64,000 nucleotides of DNA from Exiguobacterium acetylicum (GTDB taxonomy: Bacteria; Bacillota; Bacilli; Exiguobacteriales; Exiguobacteriaceae), in the NCBI RefSeq assembly GCF_022170825.1, contig NZ_CP081878.1, positions 2,072,001 through 2,136,000 on the forward strand. The letters are read 5' to 3'. The notes beneath the pieces were generated by a model that saw only the letters and a list, made by a program, of their open reading frames with translations, was not told the origin of the DNA and searched no databases. Shown here in pieces: positions 23,013-32,804 of this stretch. Within the stretch, counting starts at the first letter, position 1. Every line of letters starts with the position of its first letter. The translations under genes and the position numbers were made by a program.

Positions 23013-24317
23013 TTAACCAAAGAATTTCTCAAAGAAACTGCTGAATGACTTTTTCTCTTTTGGAGGCTGTTCACGTGTTGACCGTTCGTTTCGTGCAGGA
23101 GACGGCTGTTCGTTCACGAGCAGTGCATCCTGTTCATGTCCTTGTGCTACGACTTCCTTCTCTTCCGCCCGATCAAAACCTGATTTCGATACGGCGCTTC
23201 TCGAGAGGACGTAGCGTAACATACCCGCTGCAACCGCATATTTCGGATGACGAATACCAAGACTAGCAGGTTGATAGACGTTGACGCTTTGCTTGAAGAT
23301 TCGTTTTCCAAGCTGGTCGATGCCAGGCAGAGAAGAACTTCCGCCACATAAGATCAAACCGCTGTTCATGTGGGCGTACCCGGCTTGAGTCATTCGTTTT
23401 TGAATCATTTCGAAGATTTCTTCAAGTCGTGCTTCGAGGACGAACCCGATTTCTGATTGTGGTTCGAAGCGATGTTCGCCGTTGATCGTGACGTAAGAGA
23501 CTTTCTCTTCCGGATCCCCGAGTGCTTCAAGCGCAACACCATATTCTTCTTTTGCCAGTTTCGCATCTTGGTATTTACAATTCATCTTGTACGTCAAATC
23601 ACGTGTCAGATGATCACCACCGTATGGCAATGTCGTCGAGTAGACGAGATCGTTCTTTTCATAGATTGAAAGTGTCGTCGTCTCGTGTCCGATGTCGATG
23701 ATCCCGACACCGAGTTCGAGTTCATCAATCGATGCTGCGATTCTAGATACCGCTAAACTCTCCAGCACATATCCAGCAAGCTCTAAACCAGCCCGTTCAA
23801 TGGAACGTTTAATGCTATGTAGGATCGTCTTTGCTCCGATGATGAGCTTTCCTGTTACTTCGAGACGATAACCGATCATTCCTCTCGGATCAGTGATTTC
23901 TGTCTGCTGATCGACCGTAAACGTCTTCGGCAGAACATCCACGACACTGAGTTCGTTTGGAATTCGCATGACCATCGCAGAATGTAGCACATCCTTCACA
24001 TCATCATCTGTGATTTCATTATCCTCACCTTTGATGGACGTCATGCCCTGGCAATCCTTCACTTGAATGTGTTCGCCAGAAATAGCGACATATACTTCAC
24101 CAATTGGTTCACCAAGTGTGCGTTCCACTTCTGTGACCGCTTGTTTAATGGCATGTACCGTTTGATCGATGTCAACGATGACACCTCGTTTAACACCCGC
24201 GGATGGTGCAGAACCTTCAGCAAGAACGTTCAGCGTTCCACCAAGTAGTTCACCGACGATGAGTTTCACCTCCGATGTCCCAATGTCGAGCGCGGCAATC
24301 GTACCTTTCGTTTCCAT
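23013..24317 (-). CDS. ftsA: Cell-division actin-like protein FtsA
   Basis: FtsA is an ATP-binding actin-fold protein that anchors FtsZ to the membrane. The 434-residue protein shows the N-terminal phosphate loop ALDIGTSEVK (10-19), the SHS2 insertion, a second phosphate motif in IDIGHETT, and a C-terminal amphipathic targeting helix (SFSSFFEKFFG). A GGAGG site precedes the ATG. A 229-nt gap separates it from divIB, so ftsA-ftsZ probably has its own promoter. Confidence 0.97.
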   Translation of the reverse strand: METKGTIAALDIGTSEVKLIVGELLGGTLNVLAEGSAPSAGVKRGVIVDIDQTVHAIKQAVTEVERTLGEPIGEVYVAISGEHIQVKDCQGMTSIKGEDNEITDDDVKDVLHSAMVMRIPNELSVVDVLPKTFTVDQQTEITDPRGMIGYRLEVTGKLIIGAKTILHSIKRSIERAGLELAGYVLESLAVSRIAASIDELELGVGIIDIGHETTTLSIYEKNDLVYSTTLPYGGDHLTRDLTYKMNCKYQDAKLAKEEYGVALEALGDPEEKVSYVTINGEHRFEPQSEIGFVLEARLEEIFEMIQKRMTQAGYAHMNSGLILCGGSSSLPGIDQLGKRIFKQSVNVYQPASLGIRHPKYAVAAGMLRYVLSRSAVSKSGFDRAEEKEVVAQGHEQDALLVNEQPSPARNERSTREQPPKEKKSFSSFFEKFFG

Positions 24318-24451
24318 GGGAGTGACACCTCCACTTTCATAATACTAATCCTTTTTATTCCTAATTATATTCTAGGAAAGGGACAGGCTTCTTCTCGTTT
24401 AAGTCTACACTATATAAATACTTACGAAAAGAAGTTATTGCCCGTCTTAGC

Positions 24452-24486
24452 GTTCGAATAGATTACGATTTGATGACGATTCGAAC
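24452..24486. repeat. Inverted repeat in the divIB-ftsA gap
   Basis: GTTCGAAT (24452-24459) and ATTCGAAC (24479-24486) are perfect 8-bp arms 19 bp apart, about 135 bp before the ftsA start. No T-run follows. It could be an operator or a weak hairpin. Confidence 0.4.
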
Positions 24487-24546
24487 AAAGGTCGACGAAT
24501 GAAAACACATGTTTGTTTTTTTGTTCATCAGCCTTTTACGAATCTT

Positions 24547-25326
24547 CTATTTTTTCCCTTTATATGGTTTGAAATAGATGCCACCATCAATTGTAATCGT
24601 CCCTGTCTTTCCTTTCGGTAAGGCAGAAATGACCTTCACGTATTCATTCAAGGAATTTGAAAAAGCAGACGTACTAAGTAATACCGTATTCCCGTCCGTC
24701 ATGAATAATTTCAGACCACCCTTGTCCGTCTTATCATTTGCGACGATTTCTGAGATCCGGCTACGTACTTTCGGCTCGATCTTAACGAGTTCCTTCGTCA
24801 ATCGATTCAAAGACTGATCCGTGAACCCCGTCAGGATCGGAGCATCGAACAATTCTTCCTTTGACTTTCCCGGAATGATCGTTCCATCCGCAAGCACGAT
24901 TCGGTCTCCTGGCTTATCCTTCGCGTAGGCAATCTCTTTTTCTTCCGTCACCGTCACGCGATATTGATGCAAAAATTGTTTTTGCATCGTCGCTTCCTGA
25001 ATGCCTGGAACCTTCTCGATTCGTTCAAGCACATCTTCCTCCGACACGTTGAAGGCATGTGTCTCTTTCACCTTTATTCCGGATGCTTGCAAAATATCGG
25101 ATGATTTTACATTGACGTTTCCGTCGACCTCAAATTGTGCGACCCGAGAATAACTCGATTGCAGATAAAAGACGACACCAACCAATAGACCAATCAGAAT
25201 CAGGACATAGATGAGTCTTCGGTTGGCTTTTTTGCGACGTTGTTCACGGATATAAGGTATCTTATCCTCGAGGCTGCGGACGTTCTCGTCCTCTTGCGGT
25301 CGTCCGACCGATCTCCGTTCCCTCAC
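24547..25326 (-). CDS. divIB: Cell-division protein DivIB (FtsQ)
   Basis: DivIB stabilises FtsL and DivIC at the septum. The 259-residue protein has a charged cytoplasmic tail, one membrane helix (about 38-55), a POTRA domain ([19 protein letters not shown]) and a beta domain. A GTG start with GGGGG 8 nt upstream is used. It lies between murG and ftsA; murB, present here in B. subtilis, is absent. Confidence 0.92.
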   Translation of the reverse strand: MRERRSVGRPQEDENVRSLEDKIPYIREQRRKKANRRLIYVLILIGLLVGVVFYLQSSYSRVAQFEVDGNVNVKSSDILQASGIKVKETHAFNVSEEDVLERIEKVPGIQEATMQKQFLHQYRVTVTEEKEIAYAKDKPGDRIVLADGTIIPGKSKEELFDAPILTGFTDQSLNRLTKELVKIEPKVRSRISEIVANDKTDKGGLKLFMTDGNTVLLSTSAFSNSLNEYVKVISALPKGKTGTITIDGGIYFKPYKGKK

Positions 25327-25386
25327 GTCTCATTCCCCCTCTATACGTAACAGTTCATTTCCCTATCGGTCTTTTCCTGCAATAGT

Positions 25387-26481
25387 TTAGTTTTTTTGTC
25401 CTGTCAGTCGTAACAATTCATCGACTAAGTCCCGTGAAGCATTCGGCATACCGAGTGCAAGCGCCGCTTCAGACATCATTTGTTGTTGTGCTAATGCTTT
25501 TTCACATGCCTCAAACAACCGATCACCTGATAACTCTTGTTCACGAATCAATAGACTTGCACCTGTCTCAACAAGTGATGAAGCATTGACTTCTTGATGA
25601 TTTTCCGTCACGTAAGGGCTTGGGATGAGGACACTCGGTAATCCAAGTGTCGTCAGCTCAGCAAGCGTACTTGCCCCTGAACGCGAAATGACGAGTTGAC
25701 TGGCTTTTAGGATGTTCGGTAAATCATACACGAATGGACGAAGTTGAATCCGTTCTGGTACGGAACCAACGCGTGAAGCAATCGTATCGTAATGAATTTG
25801 ACCGGTCACGAAGAGTAATGACCATCCTGCTTGTTCAACTTTCGGCATCATGTCGACGACTGCTTCATTGATGGCAGGCGCACCACGACTACCACCATAG
25901 ATGACGACGAGTGGACGTCCTTCTTCAAAACCAAAACGTTGACGCTCTTCGATTGGATTGATTTTAAGCTCTGCCACTTCAGAAGCACGCGGATTACCGA
26001 TCAAAACAGTCTTTGATTCATTTTTGCCGAAGTGATGTCCGGACCCTTTAAAAGAGAGGGCCACTCGATCGACGTACCGTGCTAAAAATTTATTCGTGAT
26101 GCCAGGTAAACTGTTTTGTTCGTGGACGAGTGTCTTAAATCCCATTTTTGCAGCCGTGTATAATACCGGTCCACAGACGAATCCACCTGTACCAACGACG
26201 ATATCCGGTTGGAACTGACGCAGAAGTTTGCGAACACGACGAACGCTCTTGATGAACCGAATGCCGGTCTTGACGTTCTCAAAAGATAACGAACGACGAA
26301 TACCTGAAATTTCGATTGATTCAAATGGAATTCCCGCTCGGCGCACGATATCTGCTTCTAAACCGTTCTCCGTTCCAATATAAAGGACCTCACATGACGT
26401 GCGTTGTTCAAGTTCCCGAATCATGGCGAGCGCAGGATAGATGTGCCCCCCTGTACCGCCTCCAGAGACGACGATTTTCAT
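25387..26481 (-). CDS. murG: UDP-GlcNAc:undecaprenyl-PP-MurNAc-pentapeptide GlcNAc transferase
   Basis: MurG converts lipid I to lipid II on the inner face of the membrane. The 364-residue GT28 protein has the GGGTGGH loop at 7-13 and the sugar-nucleotide site around GASTLAELTTLGLPSVLIP. AGGAGG precedes the ATG, which overlaps the murD stop (ATGA). Confidence 0.96.
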   Translation of the reverse strand: MKIVVSGGGTGGHIYPALAMIRELEQRTSCEVLYIGTENGLEADIVRRAGIPFESIEISGIRRSLSFENVKTGIRFIKSVRRVRKLLRQFQPDIVVGTGGFVCGPVLYTAAKMGFKTLVHEQNSLPGITNKFLARYVDRVALSFKGSGHHFGKNESKTVLIGNPRASEVAELKINPIEERQRFGFEEGRPLVVIYGGSRGAPAINEAVVDMMPKVEQAGWSLLFVTGQIHYDTIASRVGSVPERIQLRPFVYDLPNILKASQLVISRSGASTLAELTTLGLPSVLIPSPYVTENHQEVNASSLVETGASLLIREQELSGDRLFEACEKALAQQQMMSEAALALGMPNASRDLVDELLRLTGQKN

Positions 26482-27824
26482 ACTGTTGTTCCTCCTACCT
26501 GATGTACGGCACGAACGAAATGCTCGCCGCGCTCCTCATATGTCTTATATTGATCCCAACTAGCAGATGCCGGAGACAAAAGAATGATGTCACCAGGTTG
26601 TGATGTTTCAAATGCCACCTTCACTGCTTCATCCATCGTCTCAACGACTGTCGACGGATAACCGTTTTCTGATGCAAGTGTTCCAAAACGGTGACCCGTC
26701 TCACCAAGTCCGATGACATGTTTAACATGCTGCATCGCACCAAGCAATGGCGTTAAATCCGCGCCACGCTCGAGTCCACCACATAACCAAATGATTGGTG
26801 CCGTAAATCCAGACAAGGCTGCTTCTGTCGCAACGTTATTCGTCGCTTTAGAGTCGTTGTAGACTTTTCGACCCGCAATTTCACCGACGAACTGTGTCCG
26901 GTGCTCTACACCACCGAACGTCCGTAAAACACGCTGGATGTCAGATAATGCGAGATTGAATGGTTCAACCAGTGTTAGGGCCGCGAGAACGTTCTCAACA
27001 TTATGTCCACCTCCGAGAGCGAGTTCATCGATTGGTAAGATGCTCGTCCCATTGATCGTCAACGTATCGTTCATGACTTCCGCATATGCCGATTGACGAC
27101 GCGAGAATAAGAACGGTGTCACTTCAGCAGTCTTACCGAGCGCACGAACGGATACATCGTCTGCGTTTAAGACAAGACGATCCGCTTCTTTCATATTCTT
27201 GAAAATCCGAGCTTTTGCTTCACCATACGATTCAAAATCACCATGATAATCCAGATGTGCCGGCGATAAATTCAAAAAGGCTGCTGTATACGGTCGGAAC
27301 TGCTCGATCCCCATCAATTGAAAACTCGATAATTCAATGACGATGATGTCATCTTGTTTCGCCTGACCTGCGATTTCAATTGCCGGGAATCCAATGTTTC
27401 CTGCCAAATGAACACGGCGAGACCCCGTTTTCAACAATTCGTGAACAAGCGTCGTCGTCGTCGTTTTCCCGTTTGATCCTGTAATGGCAATCCACGTCGC
27501 ATCTGTTGCTTGATACGCCAGTTCTACCTCTGTCCAAATCGGAATATTGCGTCGAAGCGCTTCTTGTAATAAATCGATATGATACGGAATCCCTGGATTC
27601 TTGACGATTAAATCGATACCGTCGAGTAGTGCTAACGGGTGCTCACCGTAGACCGTTTTGACGTCGAGTGATGCAAGCGCTGCTTGATCACTCTCGGACG
27701 GAGTTTTCCCGTCATTCACGGTTACCTCTGCACCAACACTCACTAAATACCGAGCGGCTGCGATTCCACTTTTTGCTGTTCCGAGAACGAGCACTTTTTG
27801 ATCATTCCATTGTCGTTGTTCCAT
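26478..27824 (-). CDS. murD: UDP-MurNAc-L-Ala:D-Glu ligase
   Basis: It adds D-glutamate to the peptidoglycan precursor. The 448-residue Mur ligase has the ATP loop GSNGKTTT at 116-123 and a C-terminal ligase domain with YNDSKATN. The start is uncertain: the ATG at 27824 has only a weak GTGAG upstream, and a GTG five codons earlier (27839) is also possible. It lies between mraY and murG. Confidence 0.94.
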   Translation of the reverse strand: MEQRQWNDQKVLVLGTAKSGIAAARYLVSVGAEVTVNDGKTPSESDQAALASLDVKTVYGEHPLALLDGIDLIVKNPGIPYHIDLLQEALRRNIPIWTEVELAYQATDATWIAITGSNGKTTTTTLVHELLKTGSRRVHLAGNIGFPAIEIAGQAKQDDIIVIELSSFQLMGIEQFRPYTAAFLNLSPAHLDYHGDFESYGEAKARIFKNMKEADRLVLNADDVSVRALGKTAEVTPFLFSRRQSAYAEVMNDTLTINGTSILPIDELALGGGHNVENVLAALTLVEPFNLALSDIQRVLRTFGGVEHRTQFVGEIAGRKVYNDSKATNNVATEAALSGFTAPIIWLCGGLERGADLTPLLGAMQHVKHVIGLGETGHRFGTLASENGYPSTVVETMDEAVKVAFETSQPGDIILLSPASASWDQYKTYEERGEHFVRAVHQVGGTTV

Positions 27825-27856
27825 TGTTGAATCGCTCACTTTCTCTCTTCGTTTTT

Positions 27857-28819
27857 TTAGATGAATAGGTAGGCGATGAATGCCATCAAACAGCTGATTC
27901 CTGCGAATGTACCGACGATCCGCCATTCGCTCCAACCGACCATTTCGAAGTGGTGGTGAATTGGGCTCATTTTAAAGATTCGTTTCCCTGTCGTTTTAAA
28001 GGAGATGACTTGTAAAATGACTGATAATGTCTCAACAACGAAGACGATCCCGATTAAGACGAGTAGTAATTCCAGTTTTAACACGATCGATAGACCCGCT
28101 AGTGCAGCACCTAGTGCAAGTGAACCGGTATCACCCATAAAGATTTTGGCTGGGTGAGCATTGAAGAGGAGGAATCCAATCAACGCACCAACTGCTGAAA
28201 AAGCAAAACAAGCAGCTCCCACTTCATCTGCGATGAACCAACTGTATAACCCGAAGAACAGGAATGTTGGAATCGCCGTAAACGATACAAGACCATCTAG
28301 ACCGTCCGTCAAGTTGACGGCGTTCGAGAAGCCGACTAGCCAGAATAAAGCAACGAACGGATAAACGACGCCAAAATCAAGTTCGAAGTCTGTAAACGGA
28401 ATCGACAGATAGGTCGCGTCACTTGTAAAACCACCGCTTAACCAGACGAACAGCAATCCGACGACGATTTGTCCAATCAATTTTTGTTTCGAATTCAGAC
28501 CGAGGTTACGCTTCTTGACGACTTTGATGTAATCATCGATAAATCCGATGACGCCATAAGCAAGGGTTAAAAAGAGTAACGATAACTGTGTCGTCGATAG
28601 ATCACCCATGACGATTGCACCGAGAACACTGACGATCATCGCCACAAGAATGACGATACCACCCATAGTTGGTGTTCCTGATTTAACCTGGTGCCACTGT
28701 GGCCCCTCTTCCCGAATTTCCTGACCAAACTTCAGTCGGTGTAAAAACGGAATCGCTCTAGGCATGACGAGTAGTACAACAAGAAATGCAAGAATAAGAC
28801 TGATAAATAATGTGATCAT
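27857..28819 (-). CDS. mraY: Phospho-MurNAc-pentapeptide translocase
   Basis: MraY makes lipid I by moving phospho-MurNAc-pentapeptide onto undecaprenyl phosphate. The 320-residue protein has about ten membrane helices and conserved acidic loops, FIDDYIKV, NLTDGLDGL and FMGDTGSLALG. AAAGGGTG lies 6 nt before the ATG at 28819; a GTG three codons upstream overlaps that site. It lies between murF and murD. Confidence 0.96.
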   Translation of the reverse strand: MITLFISLILAFLVVLLVMPRAIPFLHRLKFGQEIREEGPQWHQVKSGTPTMGGIVILVAMIVSVLGAIVMGDLSTTQLSLLFLTLAYGVIGFIDDYIKVVKKRNLGLNSKQKLIGQIVVGLLFVWLSGGFTSDATYLSIPFTDFELDFGVVYPFVALFWLVGFSNAVNLTDGLDGLVSFTAIPTFLFFGLYSWFIADEVGAACFAFSAVGALIGFLLFNAHPAKIFMGDTGSLALGAALAGLSIVLKLELLLVLIGIVFVVETLSVILQVISFKTTGKRIFKMSPIHHHFEMVGWSEWRIVGTFAGISCLMAFIAYLFI

Positions 28820-28841
28820 AGCAGACACCCTTTTTCAAAAA

Positions 28842-30161
28842 TTAGTTTTCGTTTAGATAAGTTAATATCCGTTCGAGCGCCATCCCACGTGACGCTTTCA
28901 ATAAGACAATCGTTCGTTCTCCAAGCATCGGACGCAACTGGTTAGCAGCATCCTCGACCGTCGTCGCAAATTGGACTTGGACGGATGGGTCGCTGATCCC
29001 TTCAGCAATCCACGCGCCTTTCTCCCCTACTAGGATAGCATGCGAGACAGGTAACGCAATCCGCTTTCCGACCGAGGCATGTAACAAGCGTTCTTGGTCT
29101 CCTAGTTCGTACATATCACCAAGGACAAGAACTCGTGTCGTGTAACCTTCTAGTGCAGTAATCGTTTCAATCGCTGCATTCATTGATGTTGGACTGGCAT
29201 TATACGCATCGTTGATGACCGCCGTCTCCTCGAAGAGTAGTCGTTCCATCCGCATCGGTGTTAGTTCAACTGCGTCGAAGCCTTCTTGGATCCGTGCATC
29301 CGTCACGCCAAGTGCACGTGCTGTCGCGATCGCGTATGCTGCGTTTCGTACTTGATGTTTACCTAGTACGGGTAGGTGAAACGCTGTGCCGTCGTAAGCG
29401 AAGGCTGTCCCAAAGAACGTCGCTTCCGTTGTCTCGATCCGGTACGTATTTCCGATCTGATAGCCAATCTTCTCCGCTTCGACTTCCGCTAGAAGTGGCT
29501 CATCGCCATCAATGAATAAGTGACCGTCCGGTTTAAGCCCAGAACGAATCTCAAGTTTCGCTTTGGCGATTCCACTGCGTCCGCCGACTTGCTCTGCATG
29601 CGATTCGCCAATGTTCGTAACGAGTGCGATATCTGGTTCAGCAAGATTCGACAAGAATTCGATATCTCCAAAACCGTTCATTCCCATCTCGAGTACAGCG
29701 ACTTCTGTATCAGCAGGCATCATCAAAATCGTTAATGGCATGCCGATATCTGAATTGAAGTTCCCTTGTGTCTTATGTGTCTTAAACGTCGTCTTAAGTA
29801 CACTTTCGACCATATCCTTCGTCGATGTCTTTCCGTTTGAGCCAGTGATGGCGACAATCTTTGGTGCAATCTGCATTAAGTATTGTTTAGCGATCTGTTG
29901 CAGTGCCACTAGCGGCTCATCCACTTCTAAGAAAACAATATCACTATCAGGACGAGTAATCCCTTTTTTCCATAAGGTGACGATGGCTCCTTGTGCTTTA
30001 GCTCCTTCAACGAATCGATGACCATCAACGCGTGCTCCTTGTATCGGAATGTAGAGACCGTCTTCGAGTAAAGCGCGTGAATCCGTCGCGAAGTGACGAA
30101 CGACACGGTCGTCTTTCACATTGAGATGCAACCACTCAGCGATTTGCGTAATTGTTAACAT
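28842..30161 (-). CDS. murF: UDP-MurNAc-tripeptide:D-Ala-D-Ala ligase
   Basis: It adds D-Ala-D-Ala to the UDP-MurNAc tripeptide. The 439-residue Mur ligase has the ATP loop GSNGKTST at 107-114 and MurF-specific segments GNFNSDIGMPLT and NDAYNASPTSM. It lacks the MurE DNPR-type motif. GGAGG is 8 nt before the ATG at 30161. Murine ligase genes vary in this cluster: B. subtilis has murE here and keeps murF elsewhere, whereas this genome has murF and no murE. Confidence 0.95.
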   Translation of the reverse strand: MLTITQIAEWLHLNVKDDRVVRHFATDSRALLEDGLYIPIQGARVDGHRFVEGAKAQGAIVTLWKKGITRPDSDIVFLEVDEPLVALQQIAKQYLMQIAPKIVAITGSNGKTSTKDMVESVLKTTFKTHKTQGNFNSDIGMPLTILMMPADTEVAVLEMGMNGFGDIEFLSNLAEPDIALVTNIGESHAEQVGGRSGIAKAKLEIRSGLKPDGHLFIDGDEPLLAEVEAEKIGYQIGNTYRIETTEATFFGTAFAYDGTAFHLPVLGKHQVRNAAYAIATARALGVTDARIQEGFDAVELTPMRMERLLFEETAVINDAYNASPTSMNAAIETITALEGYTTRVLVLGDMYELGDQERLLHASVGKRIALPVSHAILVGEKGAWIAEGISDPSVQVQFATTVEDAANQLRPMLGERTIVLLKASRGMALERILTYLNEN

Positions 30162-30187
30162 GATATATACCTCCATTCGATGACAGC

Positions 30188-30234
30188 AAAAGAGGACGAA
30201 TGCAAAAGTCAACGAATGACTCCTGTTCGTCCTC
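30188..30234 (-). terminator. Branched hairpin between pbpB and murF
   Basis: A 9-bp outer stem (30192-30200 with 30226-30234) encloses an inner 5-bp hairpin (30207-30211 with 30217-30221). On the minus strand it is followed by TTTTG. It would at least attenuate read-through from pbpB into murF. Confidence 0.7.
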
Positions 30235-30269
30235 GTCTTCCTGTAGAAATCAGGAAACTTGCTCTACCG

Positions 30270-32408
30270 TTAATCTTTAGGTTCAGCTAGTTCAACCGTC
30301 AACTTTCCATTTTCCTTCACTAGTGTACCAGCTCGAGCCGATTGTTTGGTTACAAAACCTTTACCGATGACGTCAAGCTTCAAGTCATATAAGCTGACGA
30401 GCTTTTTGACGTCTCGTTGTGACCAACCGGTCAGATCTGGCATCTTGAACGTGTTTGATGTTTTCAGCAAGACACGCTCTCCACTGACGAACTCTTGACC
30501 GCGAGAAGGGATTTGCGAAACGACTTCCGCACCATCACCAAGGATGATTGGAACGGCATCTTGTTCTTTTGCCAAATCAGTCGCTTGACGAGCACTCTTC
30601 TGAATGTAGCTCGGCATAATCTTCGCTTTGACATCAACCGAATCTTTCTGCGTTTCCGGTTGAATACTGCGATATTGTAATGCCGTATTCATGACATTCT
30701 TGAACACAGGACTCATAATGAGTGGACCTGAAACCGACGATTCATTTTTCGACGGACGATCAACTGCGATATACATGATCAATTCTGGATCATCTTTTGG
30801 CGCCATACCGATGAACGAGTGAATAAATTGACCTTGAATGTATTTTCCATTCTCAGAAATCTGCGCCGTACCCGTCTTACCGATGACACGGTAATCTTTT
30901 AACTTATACATTTGACCGGTTCCGATTTTACTGTTGACGACACCATCAAGTGCTTCGCGGGTCGCCTTCGCAGCTTCAGCAGAAATCGGTTTACCGACGA
31001 CTTCTGTTTTTGCCCGATAAGGTGCTTTATCCGTATGATCCGCTTTTTGAATGATATGCGGTTTGACCATCTCACCGTCACCAGCGATTGCCGTTGCCCC
31101 TTGAAGCAGTTGCATCGGTGTGACCGCTGTTGATTGCCCCCATGAAGTGATGAGTGCATTCAACGGTTTTGACAAATCAGATTGACTGTTTACTTCTCCC
31201 GAGATGTCTATACCCGTTCGTTGATCAAAATGAAACTTCTTAAAGTAATCTTTATAACGCTCGATTCCGAGTTTTTCCGCAGTCAACTTCGAGAACATGA
31301 CGTTTGAGGAGTGATAGACGCCCTCTATCATCGGGATCGTGCCCCACCCGACATCATTGTAATCTTTGATGACGGTTCCTTTGTAGTTATAACTACCCGA
31401 TTTGTACATCTCGTTCGGACGGAAGACTCCAGCATCGATTGCTGCTGCAAGCGTAAAGATTTTCATCGTTGAACCCGGTTCGAATCGTGATGACACGGCG
31501 AAGTTCGTAAAGTCCTTCATGTCACGTAGATTCGGGTTGAACGATGGTCGATCCGCCATGGCGAGGATTTCACCAGTCTTCGCGTCCATGACGATTCCCG
31601 TCGCATTTTTCGGTTTGTACGTGTTGTACATTTTTTGCATCTCTTTTTCAAGTGACTGTTGAATACGATGATCGATCGTCAAATAGAGATTCGATCCATC
31701 CTTCGGTTCGTTCGAGACACGAGATGAACCCTGAATCAACGGATTGCCACTGCGATCCTTTTCAAAGACACGCGCTCCGTATGATTCACTTAAGGCATTA
31801 TCATACTGTTTCTCGATTCCCATCTGTCCTTGTAAGGCGACTCGTCCATTTTCTTCCGTGATCTTTTGAACGAAACCAAGCGTATCGGACAGGAAGATCC
31901 CATTCGGATAATAACGCTTCGGCTCCTCAATCATTCGGATTCCAGGAAGGTTTAGTTTGTCGATTTTCTCTTTTTGATCGAGCGTTAAGTCATTCCCTTT
32001 TTTTCCAAATTCGATTTGGGAACGGTCCTTGTTTTCAATTAGGTACGTTTCTAGTTCCTTTGTTGTCATACCTAGAATCGGCGCAAGACCTTCCGCCGTC
32101 TTTTTAAAATCGACAATCGTTTCATCTGGATCTTTGACACCACCAAGTCGGTAAATCCCAATTAGATGATAGGATGGAACGTTGATCGCAATCGGAGACC
32201 CGAGACGGTCGAAGATCTCGCCTCGCTCCGCTCCAAGTGTTTCCTGTGATTCCCATCGTTTCTTCTCGGCATACGCAATCATATCTTCACCATGAAACTG
32301 TTTCGTCGTTGCTAAGTACAAAAATCGGCCAATGAACACAAAAAAGAGAGTAGCAAATATCACCATGATAAAGGCTACTCTCCAACGGGATTTTTTCAGT
32401 GGATTCAT
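30270..32408 (-). CDS. pbpB: Penicillin-binding protein 2B, septal transpeptidase
   Basis: It cross-links peptidoglycan at the division septum with FtsW. The 712-residue class B PBP has one N-terminal membrane helix (about 10-32), a dimerisation domain, and a transpeptidase domain with catalytic Ser313 (STMK), SSN at 367-369 and KTGT at 511-514. The C-terminus carries two PASTA-like repeats from about 590. The ATG overlaps ftsL (ATGA). The sporulation paralogue spoVD is absent downstream. Confidence 0.95.
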   Translation of the reverse strand: MNPLKKSRWRVAFIMVIFATLFFVFIGRFLYLATTKQFHGEDMIAYAEKKRWESQETLGAERGEIFDRLGSPIAINVPSYHLIGIYRLGGVKDPDETIVDFKKTAEGLAPILGMTTKELETYLIENKDRSQIEFGKKGNDLTLDQKEKIDKLNLPGIRMIEEPKRYYPNGIFLSDTLGFVQKITEENGRVALQGQMGIEKQYDNALSESYGARVFEKDRSGNPLIQGSSRVSNEPKDGSNLYLTIDHRIQQSLEKEMQKMYNTYKPKNATGIVMDAKTGEILAMADRPSFNPNLRDMKDFTNFAVSSRFEPGSTMKIFTLAAAIDAGVFRPNEMYKSGSYNYKGTVIKDYNDVGWGTIPMIEGVYHSSNVMFSKLTAEKLGIERYKDYFKKFHFDQRTGIDISGEVNSQSDLSKPLNALITSWGQSTAVTPMQLLQGATAIAGDGEMVKPHIIQKADHTDKAPYRAKTEVVGKPISAEAAKATREALDGVVNSKIGTGQMYKLKDYRVIGKTGTAQISENGKYIQGQFIHSFIGMAPKDDPELIMYIAVDRPSKNESSVSGPLIMSPVFKNVMNTALQYRSIQPETQKDSVDVKAKIMPSYIQKSARQATDLAKEQDAVPIILGDGAEVVSQIPSRGQEFVSGERVLLKTSNTFKMPDLTGWSQRDVKKLVSLYDLKLDVIGKGFVTKQSARAGTLVKENGKLTVELAEPKD

Positions 32409-32791
32409 TTAGGAATCACCTTGATGTTCCCTTTACGCATATCAAGACCCTGTTCTTTCGCAATCTTATAAATCCGTTCTGGAGAGCTTAAGTTCGTGAC
32501 CTCTAGTTGTAAACGTTCGTTTTCCTTGTTGAGGGTTTGCGTGACTTGATTTTCTTTTGCTAAGTCTCGGCTGACGTTATATGCCTCGTTGTGTGTACTG
32601 ATCGTCAAACTCCCAAATAACACAAGACCACCAATCATCGCACTGTATAAGAATTTTTCAAAAGGATACAAGCGATACTTCGGACGGACGGCGACGCGAC
32701 GAGCGATATCTTCCGTCTTCCGTGGTTCCTGAACAGGTTGTTGACGAACGGGTTGAACCGTTTGGACCGATTTACGAAGTGGTTCTGCCAT
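32405..32791 (-). CDS. ftsL: Cell-division protein FtsL
   Basis: FtsL is a bitopic divisome protein that joins DivIC and DivIB and helps activate FtsW-PBP2B. The 128-residue protein has a basic, Pro/Gln-rich cytoplasmic tail, a membrane helix at about 47-65 and a leucine-heptad coiled coil at about 68-105. It lies between rsmH and pbpB, its invariant place in Bacillales. Confidence 0.93.
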   Translation of the reverse strand: MAEPLRKSVQTVQPVRQQPVQEPRKTEDIARRVAVRPKYRLYPFEKFLYSAMIGGLVLFGSLTISTHNEAYNVSRDLAKENQVTQTLNKENERLQLEVTNLSSPERIYKIAKEQGLDMRKGNIKVIPK

Positions 32792-32804
32792 TGGAATGCT
32801 CCTC

